Shown: one piece after another, positions 34,937-35,177 of the stretch
How the letters are laid out: the number at the start of each line of letters is the position of its first letter
How positions within the stretch are numbered: position 1 is the first letter of the stretch
NCBI GenBank assembly: GCA_026197095.1
Contig: JAPHTF010000158.1
Span: 1-35,177, forward strand
Reading direction: 5' to 3'
Source of the DNA: Gammaproteobacteria bacterium
GTDB taxonomy: Bacteria; Pseudomonadota; Gammaproteobacteria; UBA6429; Thiohalophilaceae
DNA length: 35,177 nucleotides
Notes under the pieces: model-generated
Told to the model about the DNA's origin: nothing
Databases searched by the model: none
What the model saw: the letters and a program-made list of their open reading frames with translations, nothing else
Program-made: the position numbers and the translations under genes

Positions 34937-35177
34937 TCATTTTTTTGCCCCAGGAAAACGGATGGCGACAACCTCGGCCTTAAAGAAGGCAAAATAACTC
35001 TCGGTTCCAAACATATTGCCTGCCTCAACCCGGAACGGCAGGCGATAACCTTGCACAATACGGAAGTCAGATAAAATCCCACCAAAAGGCTGGAGTTGAT
35101 ATTTTTTATCAGGGTTCGCATTACTCCAGCGCATGAATGTCACTTTAAGCAGCTGACCCTCTCTATTCACAGTCATA
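34937..35177 (-). CDS. DUF6544/DUF6920-like protein, C-terminal end only
   Basis: The frame enters from the right edge and ends at TGA 34939-34937, giving the last ~80 residues. The pattern WSNANPDKKYQLQPFGG, FRIVQGYRLPFRVEAGN, FGTESYFAFFKAEV and VVAIRFPG matches the C-terminal part of the DUF6544/DUF6920 family of unknown function. The Met encoded at the window edge is probably internal, since the family is about 250-300 residues long. It is convergent with the metallopeptidase gene. Confidence 0.8.
   Translation of the reverse strand, partial: MTVNREGQLLKVTFMRWSNANPDKKYQLQPFGGILSDFRIVQGYRLPFRVEAGNMFGTESYFAFFKAEVVAIRFPGAKK

Noticed and set aside
34897-35121. Minus-strand ORF of 74 codons
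   Set aside because: Overlaps the DUF6544/DUF6920-like frame, which shows a recognisable pattern, while this one does not.

Overview
The window looks like chromosomal DNA from a gammaproteobacterium of moderate-to-low GC (roughly 40% by eye). The main evidence is the order priA - argS - SPOR-domain gene on the right, cobalamin-dependent MetH, Lgt, a TtcA-type protein, an LpxL/HtrB-type lipid A acyltransferase, and dispersed hairpin-type intergenic repeats. No rRNA, tRNA, transposase, phage gene or CRISPR array was seen.

Left (1-9454) is the most unusual part. A giant repeat protein runs off the left edge on the minus strand. Its N-terminus has no classical signal peptide but carries an EPRVLLSA motif like the LEPR-XLL motif of very long bacterial surface proteins. 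Facing away from it, across a 572-base gap, is a tight three-gene operon: a GAF-GAF-TM-HlyD adaptor, a PqqD-like/M50 site-2 protease/HlyD fusion, and a 663-residue SecA paralogue lacking the C-terminal third of SecA. No ABC transporter or SecY paralogue is present. I infer that this is a dedicated, apparently undescribed export or surface-display system for the giant protein, powered by the SecA-like ATPase.

A bidirectional terminator (9601-9630) separates this block from a mostly minus-strand stretch, 9647-23644. It holds a SulP anion transporter, a SAM methyltransferase, a probable metal-handling operon (His-rich secreted protein, HupE/UreJ permease with an extra C-terminal domain, DUF6488-like protein, DUF3147-like membrane protein), a Tdi1/DUF1851-like protein, a YeeE/YedE (TsuA-like) thiosulfate transporter, Lgt, a J-domain protein, MetH, a globin-coupled diguanylate cyclase, a small membrane protein and a rhodanese.

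Right (23760-35177) holds a TtcA-like tRNA thiolase, a 58-residue protein behind a perfect CRP-type palindrome, an LpxL-like acyltransferase and fructosamine-kinase-like protein (minus strand), a 537-base gap with a cluster of DnaA boxes, then PriA, an unknown membrane-anchored protein, ArgS, a SPOR protein, a YugP-type zinc metallopeptidase, and the C-terminal end of a DUF6544/DUF6920-like protein cut by the right edge. Three families of inverted-repeat (MITE/REP-like) elements lie between genes. Nothing could be searched or computed here; family names come from motif recognition.
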